In this document: one piece after another, positions 7,853 through 16,993 of the stretch
How the letters are laid out: every line of letters begins with the position of its first letter
Position numbering within the stretch: position 1 is the first letter of the stretch
NCBI GenBank assembly: GCA_037190805.1
Contig: JBBCJR010000001.1
Span: 1-64,000, forward strand
Reading direction: 5' to 3'
Length of the DNA stretch: 64,000 nt
Origin: JBBCJR01 sp037190805
GTDB taxonomy: Bacteria; Pseudomonadota; Alphaproteobacteria; Sphingomonadales; Sphingomonadaceae
Notes under the pieces: generated by a model
The model's database searches: none
What the model saw: only the letters and a program-made list of their open reading frames with translations
Told to the model about the DNA's origin: nothing
Position numbers and translations under genes: made by a program

Positions 7853-10675
7853 ATGTCTGTAAAAAATCATATCGTTATTCTGATGGCGACTGTTGCATCG
7901 CTGTCCATCGTGACCAATTCTGTCGCGCAGACAATCTCCAGCCGACCGGTCGATGACGGCGCAGCGGCGGAAGATGCCAGCATGGCCGACATCGTGGTGA
8001 CGGGCTCGCGCCTGCAGTCCGGCTATATGGCGCCGACGCCGATGACCGTTCTAGGCGCGCAGACGATCCAGCAGCGCGCGCCATCCCAGATTTCCGATGT
8101 CATGAACCAGCTGCCCGCCGTTCGCCTTTCGACGGGGCCGCAGCAGTCTCAGCGCTTCTTCGGTTCGGGCCAGGCGCCGATCGATCTGCGGGGGCTTGGC
8201 GCGGTCCGAACGCTGACGCTGGTCAATGGAAACCGCTTCACGCCGACGGCGGAAACCGGAACCGTTGATTCCAGCATTATTCCGGTCAGCCTGATTGAAC
8301 GGGTCGACGTGGTGACGGGCGGTGCGTCCGCTGCCTACGGCTCGGATGCGGTGGCGGGCGTCGTCAATTTCGTCCTGCTCAACAGGCTGGAGGGTTTTCG
8401 CGGTTCCGCGCAGATCGGTGTCACCCAGCAGGGCGACGGCAACGAACGGGTACTCAGCCTCGCATTCGGCACGAGCCTGGGCGGTGGGCGTGGTCATTTG
8501 ATCATTGGCGGCGACTATTCCAGAAGTGATGGCGTCGATTCCATCTACACGCGCGATTGGGGGCGACGGGAATCCTATCTGGTGTCCAACGGGGTCGGTC
8601 GAGCTGCCGGTGTGCCAGCCCAATCGTTTGAAACAAATGTCAAATATTCGGCCCAGAGCACGGGCGGCCTGATCAATTCAGGCCCGTTGGCCGGCACTGC
8701 CTTCGGACCGGGAGGGGTGCCCTATGCCTTCCAGTACGGTACCGTTCTCGGCTCACTGATGATTGGTGGCGAAAATGACCGTGGCAACCCCAATGGCAAC
8801 GCCCGGCTGTTGACGCCCACCAGCCGCAAATCATTGCTGATCCGCGCGGACTACGAAATCCTCTCGGACGTCACCGCCTTTTTCGAGGGCAACTACGGTT
8901 TCACGGACGCGGACAGCCTGACGGGCTTTTATCAGGGCTCGGCGATCATCGACATCGACAATCCTTTTCTGCCGGACCAGACGCGAGCGGCCATGGTCGA
9001 TGCCGGGGTGACGACGGTGAATGTCGGCCGCCTCCTCGCGGACTATGGTGGGACGCCTCTTTATGCCAACCACCGCACGCTGCGTGGTATCGGTGGACTG
9101 CGCGGGACGCTGCCCGGCAACTTCAATTGGGATGCAAGCGTTCAATATGGCGAAACGAAGAACGTCAATCGCAACGACGACGTGCTGGTGGCCAATTTCA
9201 AGGCGGCGGTGAATGCGGTTACGGGACCAGACGACAGGCCCGCATGCGGGCCGATCGCGACTAACCCCAACCTGACCGCCGCGCAACGCGAGCTAGTTGA
9301 GCCTGGGTGCGTGCCGCTCGATATCTTTGGCCTTTATTCGCCATCCAAGGAAGCGCTCAACTATGTCCGCAGCGGCGGACCGTCCGTCAGCGTGAACCGG
9401 CCGACGCGCTTCGTCGCGGCGGTGAATATTGCCGGTTCGCCCTTCTCGACTTGGGCTGCGCCTGTCGATGTTGCACTGGGCGGGGAATATCGGCGCGACA
9501 CGATCAAATCGGAATCCAACCCGAACGCGCTTAAGGCGGCCTACAACGTTGCCAATGACGGCGCCTATTCGGGTTCGGTTTCAGTCAAGGAAGGCTATCT
9601 GGAAGTCGGCGTGCCTTTGGCGCGCGACGTGACCGCGCTGCAATCGCTGGACCTCAACGCGGCAATCCGCGTGACCGATTATTCCACAAGCGGCTCGGTG
9701 ACGACGTGGAAGGTGGGTGGAACCTGGGAACCAGTCGCGGGGTTAAAGTTTCGGGCGACCCGTTCGCGCGACATCCGCGCGCCCAATCTGTCCGAACTCT
9801 ACCGATATTTCGGCGTGGCCGGATCAGCCAACGTCACCAACCCGTTCAACGGCGTGAATGGCCGCCTCAGCGTCGCGCAGACCGGAAATCCCAGCCTGAC
9901 GCCCGAGATCGCCGACACATTGACCGCAGGCGTGGTGGTTCAGCCCCAGGCTGAATGGGCCCGCTTCTTCCGTGCCTCCGTCGATTATTACGAGATCAAG
10001 ATCAAGGACGCCATCGTCACCGTGTCCAGCACTGACGTCCTCCGTCGGTGCTTCGCAGGGGAGACGGCGCTGTGTTCGGCGATCGTCTTTGACGATACGC
10101 CCTTTGGCATCGCCTATGTCAATCAACAGCCGTTCAACCAGAACCGGTTGCTGAACCGTGGCCTTGAAATGACCGCGAACATGGACTTCTCCTTGGCTGA
10201 CGATACGCGCTTCAGCATCGCTGCGCGGGCGTTACGCGCATTGGCCAATCGCACCTATGACCGCGGGACGATCATCGAGCGGGCAGGATCGATCCAATCC
10301 GGCGGTATCCCGAAATGGGCCGCTACCGTCGACCTCACGCTCGACAGCGGCAACCTCCAGACCACCCTGACGGGACGCTATTTCAGCACGATGAAGTTCG
10401 ACGCCACGCTGAAAGGTCCGGAGGACGAAGGTTATGACCCCACGCTGGCCAACAGCGTCAATACCAACCGCGCCCCGTCGGCCGTCTACCTTGATCTCTA
10501 CGCCCAATATCAAATTCCGTCCGAAGGCCGTACGAAGTTCAGTCTCTTCGGCATGATCCAGAACCTGGCCGACAAGGACCCGTGGGTGCATGCGGCGACG
10601 AACATCACGTCCGGCGGCAACCCCTATGACCTGCTCGGGCGGCGCTTCCGAATTGGTGTGCGGGTCACGCATTGA
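7853..10675 (+). CDS. TonB-dependent receptor
   Basis: 940 residues. The start is the ATG at 7853; an upstream in-frame ATG at 7793 would add 20 residues before the signal peptide. The signal peptide (ILMATVASLSIVTNSVAQ) is followed by a TonB box-like ADIVVTGSRL, a plug with IDLRGLGAVRTLTLVNGNR and GGASAAYGSDAVAGVVNFVL, and a long outer-membrane barrel ending in FRIGVRVTH with a terminal aromatic-rich strand. This subclass is expanded in sphingomonads and takes up plant-derived or aromatic compounds. It lies between an inner-membrane transporter and an exported esterase, which together suggest uptake and hydrolysis of one substrate. Confidence 0.9.
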   Translation: MSVKNHIVILMATVASLSIVTNSVAQTISSRPVDDGAAAEDASMADIVVTGSRLQSGYMAPTPMTVLGAQTIQQRAPSQISDVMNQLPAVRLSTGPQQSQRFFGSGQAPIDLRGLGAVRTLTLVNGNRFTPTAETGTVDSSIIPVSLIERVDVVTGGASAAYGSDAVAGVVNFVLLNRLEGFRGSAQIGVTQQGDGNERVLSLAFGTSLGGGRGHLIIGGDYSRSDGVDSIYTRDWGRRESYLVSNGVGRAAGVPAQSFETNVKYSAQSTGGLINSGPLAGTAFGPGGVPYAFQYGTVLGSLMIGGENDRGNPNGNARLLTPTSRKSLLIRADYEILSDVTAFFEGNYGFTDADSLTGFYQGSAIIDIDNPFLPDQTRAAMVDAGVTTVNVGRLLADYGGTPLYANHRTLRGIGGLRGTLPGNFNWDASVQYGETKNVNRNDDVLVANFKAAVNAVTGPDDRPACGPIATNPNLTAAQRELVEPGCVPLDIFGLYSPSKEALNYVRSGGPSVSVNRPTRFVAAVNIAGSPFSTWAAPVDVALGGEYRRDTIKSESNPNALKAAYNVANDGAYSGSVSVKEGYLEVGVPLARDVTALQSLDLNAAIRVTDYSTSGSVTTWKVGGTWEPVAGLKFRATRSRDIRAPNLSELYRYFGVAGSANVTNPFNGVNGRLSVAQTGNPSLTPEIADTLTAGVVVQPQAEWARFFRASVDYYEIKIKDAIVTVSSTDVLRRCFAGETALCSAIVFDDTPFGIAYVNQQPFNQNRLLNRGLEMTANMDFSLADDTRFSIAARALRALANRTYDRGTIIERAGSIQSGGIPKWAATVDLTLDSGNLQTTLTGRYFSTMKFDATLKGPEDEGYDPTLANSVNTNRAPSAVYLDLYAQYQIPSEGRTKFSLFGMIQNLADKDPWVHAATNITSGGNPYDLLGRRFRIGVRVTH

Positions 10676-10706
10676 ACCCTTGTTTCTCCAGCCCTGAAGG
10701 TGCCCG

Positions 10707-11939
10707 ATGACTCACATCACCAGAGTAGCCGCGCTTGTCCTGCTGCCTTGGCTGCCTTTGTCTCCAGGCTTGGCTCATGCTCAAACCGACAGTCCGTCGG
10801 TGTCGAATTCCGAGACATCCTCGGCGCTGCTGGAATTGCGGCGGGTGTTTCGGGATGCCTCGGTCAATGCGCTGACATTCCACAATATTGACGGAATATT
10901 CCCCACGCAGACCGTTGCCGCTTCCGGCCGGTCGCGCTCCTTGCCGACGCGGCTGGTTCCGCTGCAGGTGAGCTACGGGTTTAAGGGCAAGGCGGTCACG
11001 GGCGAGGAAGCGCTGGAGCGGACCCATACCAACGCCCTGCTCGTCATCAAGGACGGCGCCATCGTCTACGAGCGCTACCGCAACCTGACCAATGATCAGA
11101 CCCGTTTCCTTTCCATGTCGATGGCAAAATCGATCACCTCCATGCTGATCGGCATCGCCGTGCATGACGGCGCCATCCGCTCGCTCGATCAGCCGTTGAC
11201 CGACTACATTCCCGAGCTGAAGGGCAGCGCCTATGATGGCGTCACCATTCGTGACACGCTGGAGATGAAGACCGGCGTCGATCGGTCCGATGCAGCTCAA
11301 ATGACGCCCGGCACCCCCGGCGCCGTGAACCGGGAGCAAATCTTCGTCCGCAATACTCGTCCGGCGGTGGACGAGGCATTCCTAATCAAGCGCAAGGAGG
11401 AACCGGGTCGTCGTTTCGACTATTCGACCCTGAACACCACCATGCTGGGCTGGCTGCTGGAGCGGGCGACCAAGCAATCGATCACCGCTTATACCAGCGA
11501 GCGGCTGTGGAAGCCGCTGGGGGCCGAGGCATCCGCTTATTGGATGGTCGACGGCCCCGGCGCTTCTGCCCGGCCCCTGAATGGCATGGGTCTCAATGCC
11601 GTGCTGCGCGATTACGGCCGGCTGGGCCTGATGATGATGAATGGTGGGCGCGCTGCCGATGGCACTCAGGTGGTGCCGGCCGCGTGGGTGGAGGAATCGA
11701 CCGGTGGTGATCATGCACCAACCACGCCTGGCGCCTCGCGCGGCTATCGCTACCAATGGTGGACGGTGCCGAATTCCAAGGCCTACATGGCCGTAGGGCT
11801 GCAGGGTCAATATATCTTCGTGGACCCGGCGACCAAAACCGTGGTGGTTAAGCTCAGCTATTTTCCGCCGACGCCATCCGACGCCTCTGCCGAGACCGAT
11901 GTGCTATTGAAGGCCTTGTCGGAATGGCCCGCGCGTTGA
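10707..11939 (+). CDS. Exported serine hydrolase, beta-lactamase fold (class C/esterase type)
   Basis: 410 residues with a signal peptide ending near LAHA. The active-site S-x-x-K is SMAK at residues 138-141. Later FDYSTLNTTMLGWLLERAT supplies the Tyr motif of class C-like enzymes, and the 6-aminohexanoate-dimer hydrolase/EstB subgroup has the same arrangement. These enzymes cleave esters or amides, and this one would act in the periplasm. It lies 31 bases after the receptor gene. A paralogue with the same neighbour order is at 27988-29247. Antibiotic hydrolysis is not indicated. Confidence 0.88.
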   Translation: MTHITRVAALVLLPWLPLSPGLAHAQTDSPSVSNSETSSALLELRRVFRDASVNALTFHNIDGIFPTQTVAASGRSRSLPTRLVPLQVSYGFKGKAVTGEEALERTHTNALLVIKDGAIVYERYRNLTNDQTRFLSMSMAKSITSMLIGIAVHDGAIRSLDQPLTDYIPELKGSAYDGVTIRDTLEMKTGVDRSDAAQMTPGTPGAVNREQIFVRNTRPAVDEAFLIKRKEEPGRRFDYSTLNTTMLGWLLERATKQSITAYTSERLWKPLGAEASAYWMVDGPGASARPLNGMGLNAVLRDYGRLGLMMMNGGRAADGTQVVPAAWVEESTGGDHAPTTPGASRGYRYQWWTVPNSKAYMAVGLQGQYIFVDPATKTVVVKLSYFPPTPSDASAETDVLLKALSEWPAR

Positions 11940-11960
11940 CGCGCGCAGTCGCCCTCTCGT

Positions 11961-11992
11961 CGCTCGGGATGCGTTAACCCCCATCCCGAGCG
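11961..11992. terminator. Hairpin between convergent genes
   Basis: A perfect 11-base stem, CGCTCGGGATG (11961-11971) with its complement at 11982-11992 and a 10-base loop, lies between two converging genes. There is no T-run, so it would work as a structure-only or bidirectional terminator. Confidence 0.55.
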
Positions 11993-12021
11993 GTGAACCG
12001 GAAGACTGCGAAGGGCCGTGA

Positions 12022-12789
12022 TCAGCGGTGACGGGCGAAAATATCGGCGGCCTGGCCAAGCGCATTACGGATGATGCCGATGTCGGATTGCCAGACGATA
12101 TAAGTCACACCGCGATCGAGCAGCTTTTCGAGTTCATCCGAGCTTCCGGCGACCGCCCCGGCATGCCGGCCGGCCGCAAGGGCGGCGTCGACGATACGGT
12201 CGAATCCGGCTTGCACCTCGGGATGCTGGATTTGGCCGGGATGGCCGAGAGACTGGCTGAGATCGGCGGTACCGGCGAACAGGATGTCGACCCCTGGGGT
12301 GCGGGCGAGTTCATCGACCTCCTCCAGCATCTCGCGGCATTCGACATGGATGCTGACCAAAGTCCCACGCGTGCGCGCGAAATAATCGTTCAGGGGCATT
12401 CCGCCGAAATCTGCGGCGCGGTTCGCACGGGCAAAGCCACGCTGGCCATCAGGAAAATGCCGGGCGCGCTGCACCACGTCCCGTGCGCTGGCGGCCCGCT
12501 GCAGGCCGGGTATCTGGACGCCGGCAGCGCCCGCATCAAGCGCGTGGAGGATGGCCGAGGCGCTGTCGTCCGGTGTGCGCACGATCGTGCTCATGCCATG
12601 AAGTTCGGCCGCCCGGATCAGATTCTCGACATCCTGGCTGGTGAAGCAGCCATGCTCGGCATCGATGATGATGAAGTCGAACCCCGCCAAGCCAATCAAT
12701 TCCACCAGGGTTGGTGAATTGATCTTGAGAAAGGTCCCGAACACCGGCCGACGCTGGTTCAAGGCGTCCGTGATCCGGAAATGCGGCAT
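12022..12789 (-). CDS. HpcH/HpaI-family aldolase
   Basis: 255 residues. The start at 12789 follows GGGAGGAGGAGAC; a codon further upstream lies inside that binding site. Motifs FDFIIIDAEHG, STIVRTP, IHVECREM and FAGTADLSQSLG match the class II pyruvate aldolases (HpaI, RhmA), with the metal-binding Glu and Asp and the catalytic Arg in place. These enzymes split 4-hydroxy-2-oxo acids into pyruvate and an aldehyde. It lies downstream of pcaIJF on the same strand after a 103-base gap. It may finish a meta-cleavage or lactone route fed by the amidohydrolases. The substrate is not predictable. Confidence 0.85.
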   Translation of the reverse strand: MPHFRITDALNQRRPVFGTFLKINSPTLVELIGLAGFDFIIIDAEHGCFTSQDVENLIRAAELHGMSTIVRTPDDSASAILHALDAGAAGVQIPGLQRAASARDVVQRARHFPDGQRGFARANRAADFGGMPLNDYFARTRGTLVSIHVECREMLEEVDELARTPGVDILFAGTADLSQSLGHPGQIQHPEVQAGFDRIVDAALAAGRHAGAVAGSSDELEKLLDRGVTYIVWQSDIGIIRNALGQAADIFARHR

Positions 12790-12892
12790 GTCTCCTCCTC
12801 CCAATGGTCATCGCCATCGCTGCATCAAGCGCGGCGGAAACACATCGCCGCGGCCAGCGCATTCCATGATGCGGAACGCGAAGGTGGAGGCA

Positions 12893-14095
12893 TCAGACGC
12901 GTTCAAGCAGCAGACCAATGCCTTGGCCGACGCCTACGCACATGAATGCCATCCCGTAGCGGCCGCCCGTGCGATAAAGTTCCTCGACGGCGGTCAGCGT
13001 GATGCGCGCGCCGCTCATGCCCAGGGGATGGCCGAGGGCGATGGCGCCGCCATTGGGGTTTACGCGCGGGTCGAGGGGGTCGATCTTCAGGGCGCGCAAG
13101 GTCGCGATCGCCTGGGACGCGAAGGCTTCGTTCAATTCGATGATGTCGAGTTGATCGGCTTTGAGGCCGGCTGCATCGAGCAGCCTAACCGCGGCGCCGA
13201 CCGGTCCGATACCCATGATGCGCGGCGCGACCCCGTGCGATGCCATGGCCACCACCCGCACGCGGGGGTTCAGGCCGTGACGGCCGGCGGCGGCTTCCGA
13301 GGCAATCAGCATCGCCGCAGCCCCATCATTGAGACCAGAGGCATTGCCGGCGGTGACGGTGCCGCCGGGTTTGACCACCGGCTTCAGCCGGGCCAACGCC
13401 TCGAGGCTGGTTGCGCGGGGGTGCTCGTCGATGACGAACCGGATCGGATCACCACGTGCCGGCTGGATCGTGACCGGGGTGATCTCCGCCGCCAACCGTC
13501 CATTCGCCTGTGCCGCTGCCGTCTTTTCCTGGCTGCGCAGGGCGAAAACGTCCTGGTCCTCACGGCTGACGCCATAGTTCTCGGCGACATTCTCGCCGGT
13601 CTGGGGCATGGTGTCGACGCCATAGGCGGTGCGCATTGCGGGGTTGATAAACCGCCAGCCGAGCGTCGTATCCTCCAGTTTCTGGCTGCGATCGAACGAG
13701 GTTTCGGCCTTGCCCAGCACATAGGGGGCGCGGGTCATGCTTTCGACGCCGCCGGCGATCATCAGTTCGGCATCGCCGCTGCGGATCGCCTGCGCGGCGA
13801 TGCCGATAGCGTTGAGGCCCGACCCGCACAGGCGGTTGACGGTGGCGCCGGGAACCGTCTCGGGCAGGCCGGCAAGCAGCACGGCCATGCGCGCGACGTT
13901 GCGATTGTCCTCGCCTGCCTGATTGGCGCAGCCGAGCAGCGTGTCGTCGACGGCCGCCCAGTCGACGGCCGGGTTACGCTCCACCAGCGCGCGGATCGGG
14001 ACGGCCGCCAGATCGTCGGCCCGGATCGTCGCCAGTGATCCGTTGAGGCGGCCGATCGGGGTGCGGATCGCGTCGCAGATGAAAGCCGCGCTCAT
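12893..14095 (-). CDS. pcaF: 3-oxoadipyl-CoA thiolase
   Basis: 400 residues, full length for the family. The acyl-enzyme cysteine is C90 in NRLCGSGLNA, the His of GGAIALGHPLGMSGAR near 356 and the Cys of FMCVGVGQG near 386 complete the thiolase triad, and the N-terminus MSAAFICDAIRTPIGRLNGSL is typical of PcaF. It splits 3-oxoadipyl-CoA into succinyl-CoA and acetyl-CoA. It overlaps the end of pcaJ by four bases (ATGA). Its position after both CoA-transferase subunits supports the beta-ketoadipate assignment over a general acetyl-CoA acetyltransferase. Confidence 0.92.
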   Translation of the reverse strand: MSAAFICDAIRTPIGRLNGSLATIRADDLAAVPIRALVERNPAVDWAAVDDTLLGCANQAGEDNRNVARMAVLLAGLPETVPGATVNRLCGSGLNAIGIAAQAIRSGDAELMIAGGVESMTRAPYVLGKAETSFDRSQKLEDTTLGWRFINPAMRTAYGVDTMPQTGENVAENYGVSREDQDVFALRSQEKTAAAQANGRLAAEITPVTIQPARGDPIRFVIDEHPRATSLEALARLKPVVKPGGTVTAGNASGLNDGAAAMLIASEAAAGRHGLNPRVRVVAMASHGVAPRIMGIGPVGAAVRLLDAAGLKADQLDIIELNEAFASQAIATLRALKIDPLDPRVNPNGGAIALGHPLGMSGARITLTAVEELYRTGGRYGMAFMCVGVGQGIGLLLERV

Positions 14096-14757
14096 GCCCC
14101 TGCTCCCGTGAGGGTAGGCACGACGGCAAAGGGGGCGCCGGTCCTGTCACGAACGTCGGCGACGGCGGCACCCGGCGCGAGTTCGACCAGCGTCAGGCCG
14201 CCCACCCGCTTGTCGACGGCAAGGACGCAGAGGTCGGTGACGATCAGGTCGACTACCCCTCTGCCGGTCAGGGGCAGGGTGCACTGCTTCAGGATTTTGG
14301 GATCATCGGCCTTGTTGCAGTGCTCCATCACCACAACGACGCGCTTGACGCCGGCGACGAGGTCCATGGCGCCGCCCATGCCCTTGACCATCTTGCCGGG
14401 GATCATCCAGTTGGCGATGTCGCCGGCTTCTGAGACCTCCATCGCGCCCAGCACGGTCAGGTCGATATGCCCACCCCGGATCATCGCGAAACTGTCGGCG
14501 GAGGAGAAGAAGGACGATGTGGGCAGTGCGGTGATCGTCTGTTTGCCGGCGTTGATGAGATCGGGATCCTCATCGCCGCGAAAGGGGAAGGGGCCCATGC
14601 CCAGCATGCCGTTTTCCGACTGCAGCGTCACCGTCATGCCGGCCGGGATGTGGTTCGCCACCAGCGTCGGGATGCCAATGCCGAGGTTGACGTAATAGCC
14701 GTCCTTGAGCTCGCGAGCGGCGCGCGCCGCCATCTCGTCACGTGACCACGCCATCAT
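14092..14757 (-). CDS. pcaJ: 3-oxoadipate CoA-transferase, subunit B
   Basis: 221 residues. The catalytic glutamate is E48 in QSENGMLGMGP, and GAMEVSEAGDIANWMIPGK followed by KGMGGAMDLV are the family hallmarks. With subunit A it moves CoA from succinyl-CoA to 3-oxoadipate. It overlaps pcaI and pcaF by four bases on each side, a tight operon. A general acetoacetate transferase is the alternative, but the neighbouring PcaF and PcaR-like genes argue for 3-oxoadipate. Confidence 0.9.
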   Translation of the reverse strand: MMAWSRDEMAARAARELKDGYYVNLGIGIPTLVANHIPAGMTVTLQSENGMLGMGPFPFRGDEDPDLINAGKQTITALPTSSFFSSADSFAMIRGGHIDLTVLGAMEVSEAGDIANWMIPGKMVKGMGGAMDLVAGVKRVVVVMEHCNKADDPKILKQCTLPLTGRGVVDLIVTDLCVLAVDKRVGGLTLVELAPGAAVADVRDRTGAPFAVVPTLTGAGA

Positions 14758-15461
14758 GCCGTCTCCCGCTCACGGACGGTGAGTTTTTCGATCCGTTTCT
14801 CGTTGATCGTGCTTTTGACGACGCGGTCGACATAGATGCCGGGCGTATGGACACAGTCCGGGTCGAAGCTGCCTTCGGGGACGATCTCCTCGACCTCGGC
14901 CACCGTAACGCGGCCGGCCGTCGCCATGTTGGGATTGAAGTTCCGAGCCGTCCGGCGGAACATGAGATTGCCTGCCGGGTCGGCTCGCCACGCCTTGATG
15001 ATCGACAGGTCGGCGCGCAGCCAGGTTTCCCGGACATAGTCCTCGCCGTCGAAAGTCTCGACCGGCTTGCCGTCGGCGACCACGGTGCCGACGCCGGTGC
15101 GGGTGTAGAAGGCCGGGATGCCGGCTCCGCCAGCACGGATGCGTTCAGCCAGTGTTCCCTGCGGCGTCAGTTCCAACTCCAGTTCGCCGCTCAGATATTG
15201 CTGTTCGAACAGCTTGTTTTCGCCAACATAGGAGCTGATCATTTTGGTAACCTGTCGGCTTTCCAGGAGCATCCAGAGACCAAAGCCGTCCGCGCCCGCG
15301 TTATTGGAGATAACCGTGAGGCCTCCGACGCCCGCGCGGCGAATTTCCGGGATCAGGCTTTCCGGATTCCCTGCCAACCCGAACCCACCCGACATGATCG
15401 TCATACCGTCGAACAGCAGGCCTTGGAGTGCTGTGGCTGGATTATCATACACTTTATTCAT
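14754..15461 (-). CDS. pcaI: 3-oxoadipate CoA-transferase, subunit A
   Basis: 235 residues from ATG 15461 (MNKVYDNPATAL). A longer frame would run through the operator. The glycine-rich CoA-binding motif GGFGLAGNPESLIPEI and ISNNAGADGFGL mark subunit A of the SCOT/PcaI class. It is the first gene of the pcaIJF operon, and its promoter region (15462-15537) is shared with the divergent IclR regulator. Confidence 0.9.
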   Translation of the reverse strand: MNKVYDNPATALQGLLFDGMTIMSGGFGLAGNPESLIPEIRRAGVGGLTVISNNAGADGFGLWMLLESRQVTKMISSYVGENKLFEQQYLSGELELELTPQGTLAERIRAGGAGIPAFYTRTGVGTVVADGKPVETFDGEDYVRETWLRADLSIIKAWRADPAGNLMFRRTARNFNPNMATAGRVTVAEVEEIVPEGSFDPDCVHTPGIYVDRVVKSTINEKRIEKLTVRERETA

Positions 15462-15480
15462 GCTTGCACACCTGCCCAAT

Positions 15481-15515
15481 GTCCGATAATCGGACAAATA
15501 ATCCGACAATCGTCC
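15481..15515. promoter_or_regulatory. PcaR/PcaU-type operator, two copies
   Basis: A perfect palindrome, GTCCGAT-A-ATCGGAC, lies at 15481-15495. A degenerate copy, ATCCGACAATCGTCC, lies exactly 20 bases downstream at 15501-15515 and matches 11 of 15 positions. From memory, the PcaU/PobR binding core resembles GTTCGATAATCGCAC, which this closely matches. It lies between pcaI and the IclR gene, so binding could control both. Confidence 0.7.
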
Positions 15516-15537
15516 ATAGAGTCGCAGGGGCTGTCAA

Positions 15538-16305
15538 GTGGAAGACTCGAAAAGTGACCCGAACTACATGGAGAGCTTGGCTCGGGGCTTGGCCGTGCTG
15601 CGGGCTTTTGAGAGGCGACCCGAGTTGAAGGTGACAACTGCCGCCGAACTCACCGGCCTGTCACGAACCAGCGCTCGTCGATGCCTCCACACGTTGGAGA
15701 AACTCCATTACGTTTCGCTGCAGGATGGCGCCTACCGGCTGGCGGCCACGGCCTTGCCACTCGGCTACGCCTTTCTTGGCGCCAACCCGCTGGCGACGGC
15801 GGCGATTCCGGTGGTCAACGATCTCCGTGACCGGTTTCACGAATCAGTTTCGCTCGCCGTGCTTGATGACGCGGACATGGGTCGCGTTATCTATGTCGCC
15901 CGTGCCGAAACCAGCCGCATCATTTCCGTACCGCTGACGCCCGGCAGCACCTTACCCAGTTATTGCACGTCGATAGGCCGCGTGCTGCTGGCGCACGTGA
16001 CTGCCGAGGAGCAGGAGATGTTCCTGCGCCGGGCGCCGTTCCCCGCCCGAACGCCCAACACGCTTATTACAGCCGAGGCCCTTAGGTCCGAGTTTCAGCA
16101 AGTGGCTATCCAAGGCTATGCGATGATCGACGAGGAATTGGAACCCGGCTTGCGATCTTGCGCGGTGGCGGTCCGTGATCGGGCGGGCGCGGTGGTTGCC
16201 GCCATTAACATGGGCGTGTCGTCTCATCGCTGGACCTCGGAGGCGTTGCGCGATGTTATTCCAGAACTGCGGCTGGCGGCGGCTCATCTCGCGCGCGTCG
16301 TCTAG
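15538..16305 (+). CDS. pcaR: IclR-family regulator of the pca operon (PcaR/PcaU-like)
   Basis: 255 residues, starting at GTG 15538 after CAGGGG; an in-frame ATG at residue 11 lacks a binding site. The N-terminus has SLARGLAVLRAFERRP and LTGLSRTSARRCLHTLEKL, the IclR helix-turn-helix. The effector domain keeps SYCTSIGRVLLAH and the C-terminal CAVAVRDRAGAVVAAINMGVS of PcaR/PcaU/CatR-type proteins, which sense 3-oxoadipate. Being divergent from pcaIJF with a matching operator makes the role likely. Its stop codon TAG is formed by the target TA plus the first base of an inserted IS; removing the element restores TAA, so the protein is unchanged. Confidence 0.88.
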   Translation: MEDSKSDPNYMESLARGLAVLRAFERRPELKVTTAAELTGLSRTSARRCLHTLEKLHYVSLQDGAYRLAATALPLGYAFLGANPLATAAIPVVNDLRDRFHESVSLAVLDDADMGRVIYVARAETSRIISVPLTPGSTLPSYCTSIGRVLLAHVTAEEQEMFLRRAPFPARTPNTLITAEALRSEFQQVAIQGYAMIDEELEPGLRSCAVAVRDRAGAVVAAINMGVSSHRWTSEALRDVIPELRLAAAHLARVV

Positions 16306-16939
16306 GGTCAGGACCCATTGATATGAGAAGGGTGATGTGATCCAGGCTCCGTGAGGAGACTGGATTTGAGCGACTTTTTTGGCTGACGGCCGATCAGATG
16401 GCTCGGCTCGAGCCCTATTTTCCAAAGAGCTACGGTAAGCCTCGGGTGGATGATAGGCGGGTGCTGAGCGGGATCATCTTTGTCAATCGCAACGGGCTGC
16501 GGTGGCGCGACGCGCCAAAGGACTATGGGCCGCACAAGACGCTGTGCCACCGTTGGAAGCGGTGGGGTAACAAGGGCATCTTCCTGCGGATGATGGAAGG
16601 TCTGGCCACGCCTCAGGCTCCTGATCGCAAGACGATCATGATCGACGCGACCTATTTCAAGGCACAATGGCTGCTGGCGGATCGCGGCTATGATGCCGGC
16701 TGGTTACGCGATGCAGGAAAAGGGAATTGCCCCTTGTATCCTGGGGCCGAAAATCCCGGAACAAGGTCGTCAAATACGACAAGCGCCGCTACAGACGCCG
16801 TAACCATGTCGAGTGTTTGGTCGCCTGAAAGACTGCGCCGTGTCCCGACACGCTACGATAGATGCCCAAAGGACTTCTTCTCTGTCATCGCCCTCGCGGC
16901 AACCGTCGTCTTCTGGTTCTGATCAACAAGTCCTGACCC
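16305..16939 (+). mobile_element. Decayed IS5-family element (IS427 group)
   Basis: The 635-base element has terminal inverted repeats GGGTCAGGAC at both ends, with partial matching beyond (TTGAT shared further in). It is flanked by TA on each side (16303-16304 and 16940-16941), the target duplication expected for the IS427 group. Full elements of this group run roughly 0.8-0.9 kb, so this one is shortened. It lies right at the end of the IclR regulator gene, and its own transposase is broken. Confidence 0.85.
16398..16922 (+). pseudogene. IS5-family transposase with internal deletion and frameshifts
   Basis: The open frame starts like IS5/IS427 transposases (MARLEPYFPKSYGKPRVDDR, then NGLRWRDAPKDYGP). 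It jumps from MIDATYFKA directly to QWLLADRGYDAGWLRDA, losing the stretch expected between them (about 60 residues) at a repeated KA. Downstream, the expected RNKVVKYDKRRYRRRNHVE lies in another frame, and the ending RYDRCPKDFFSVIALAATVVFW returns in the first frame, so several indels are present. A further slip is likely in the T-run near 16375 that separates the expected N-terminus. It cannot make an active transposase. Confidence 0.85.
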
Positions 16940-16993
16940 TAAAGCCGAGCGCCTGCGGCTCGCCAGACAGATAGCTCCGCATTCGAGAATGAT

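Noticed and set aside
10707..11939. Beta-lactamase giving antibiotic resistance
   Set aside because: The SMAK motif and overall sequence fit esterase/6-aminohexanoate-dimer hydrolase relatives, and the gene is part of a catabolic cassette.
12641..14038. Plus-strand open frame opposite pcaF
   Set aside because: pcaF has a full set of thiolase motifs; the other frame has no motif and no binding site.
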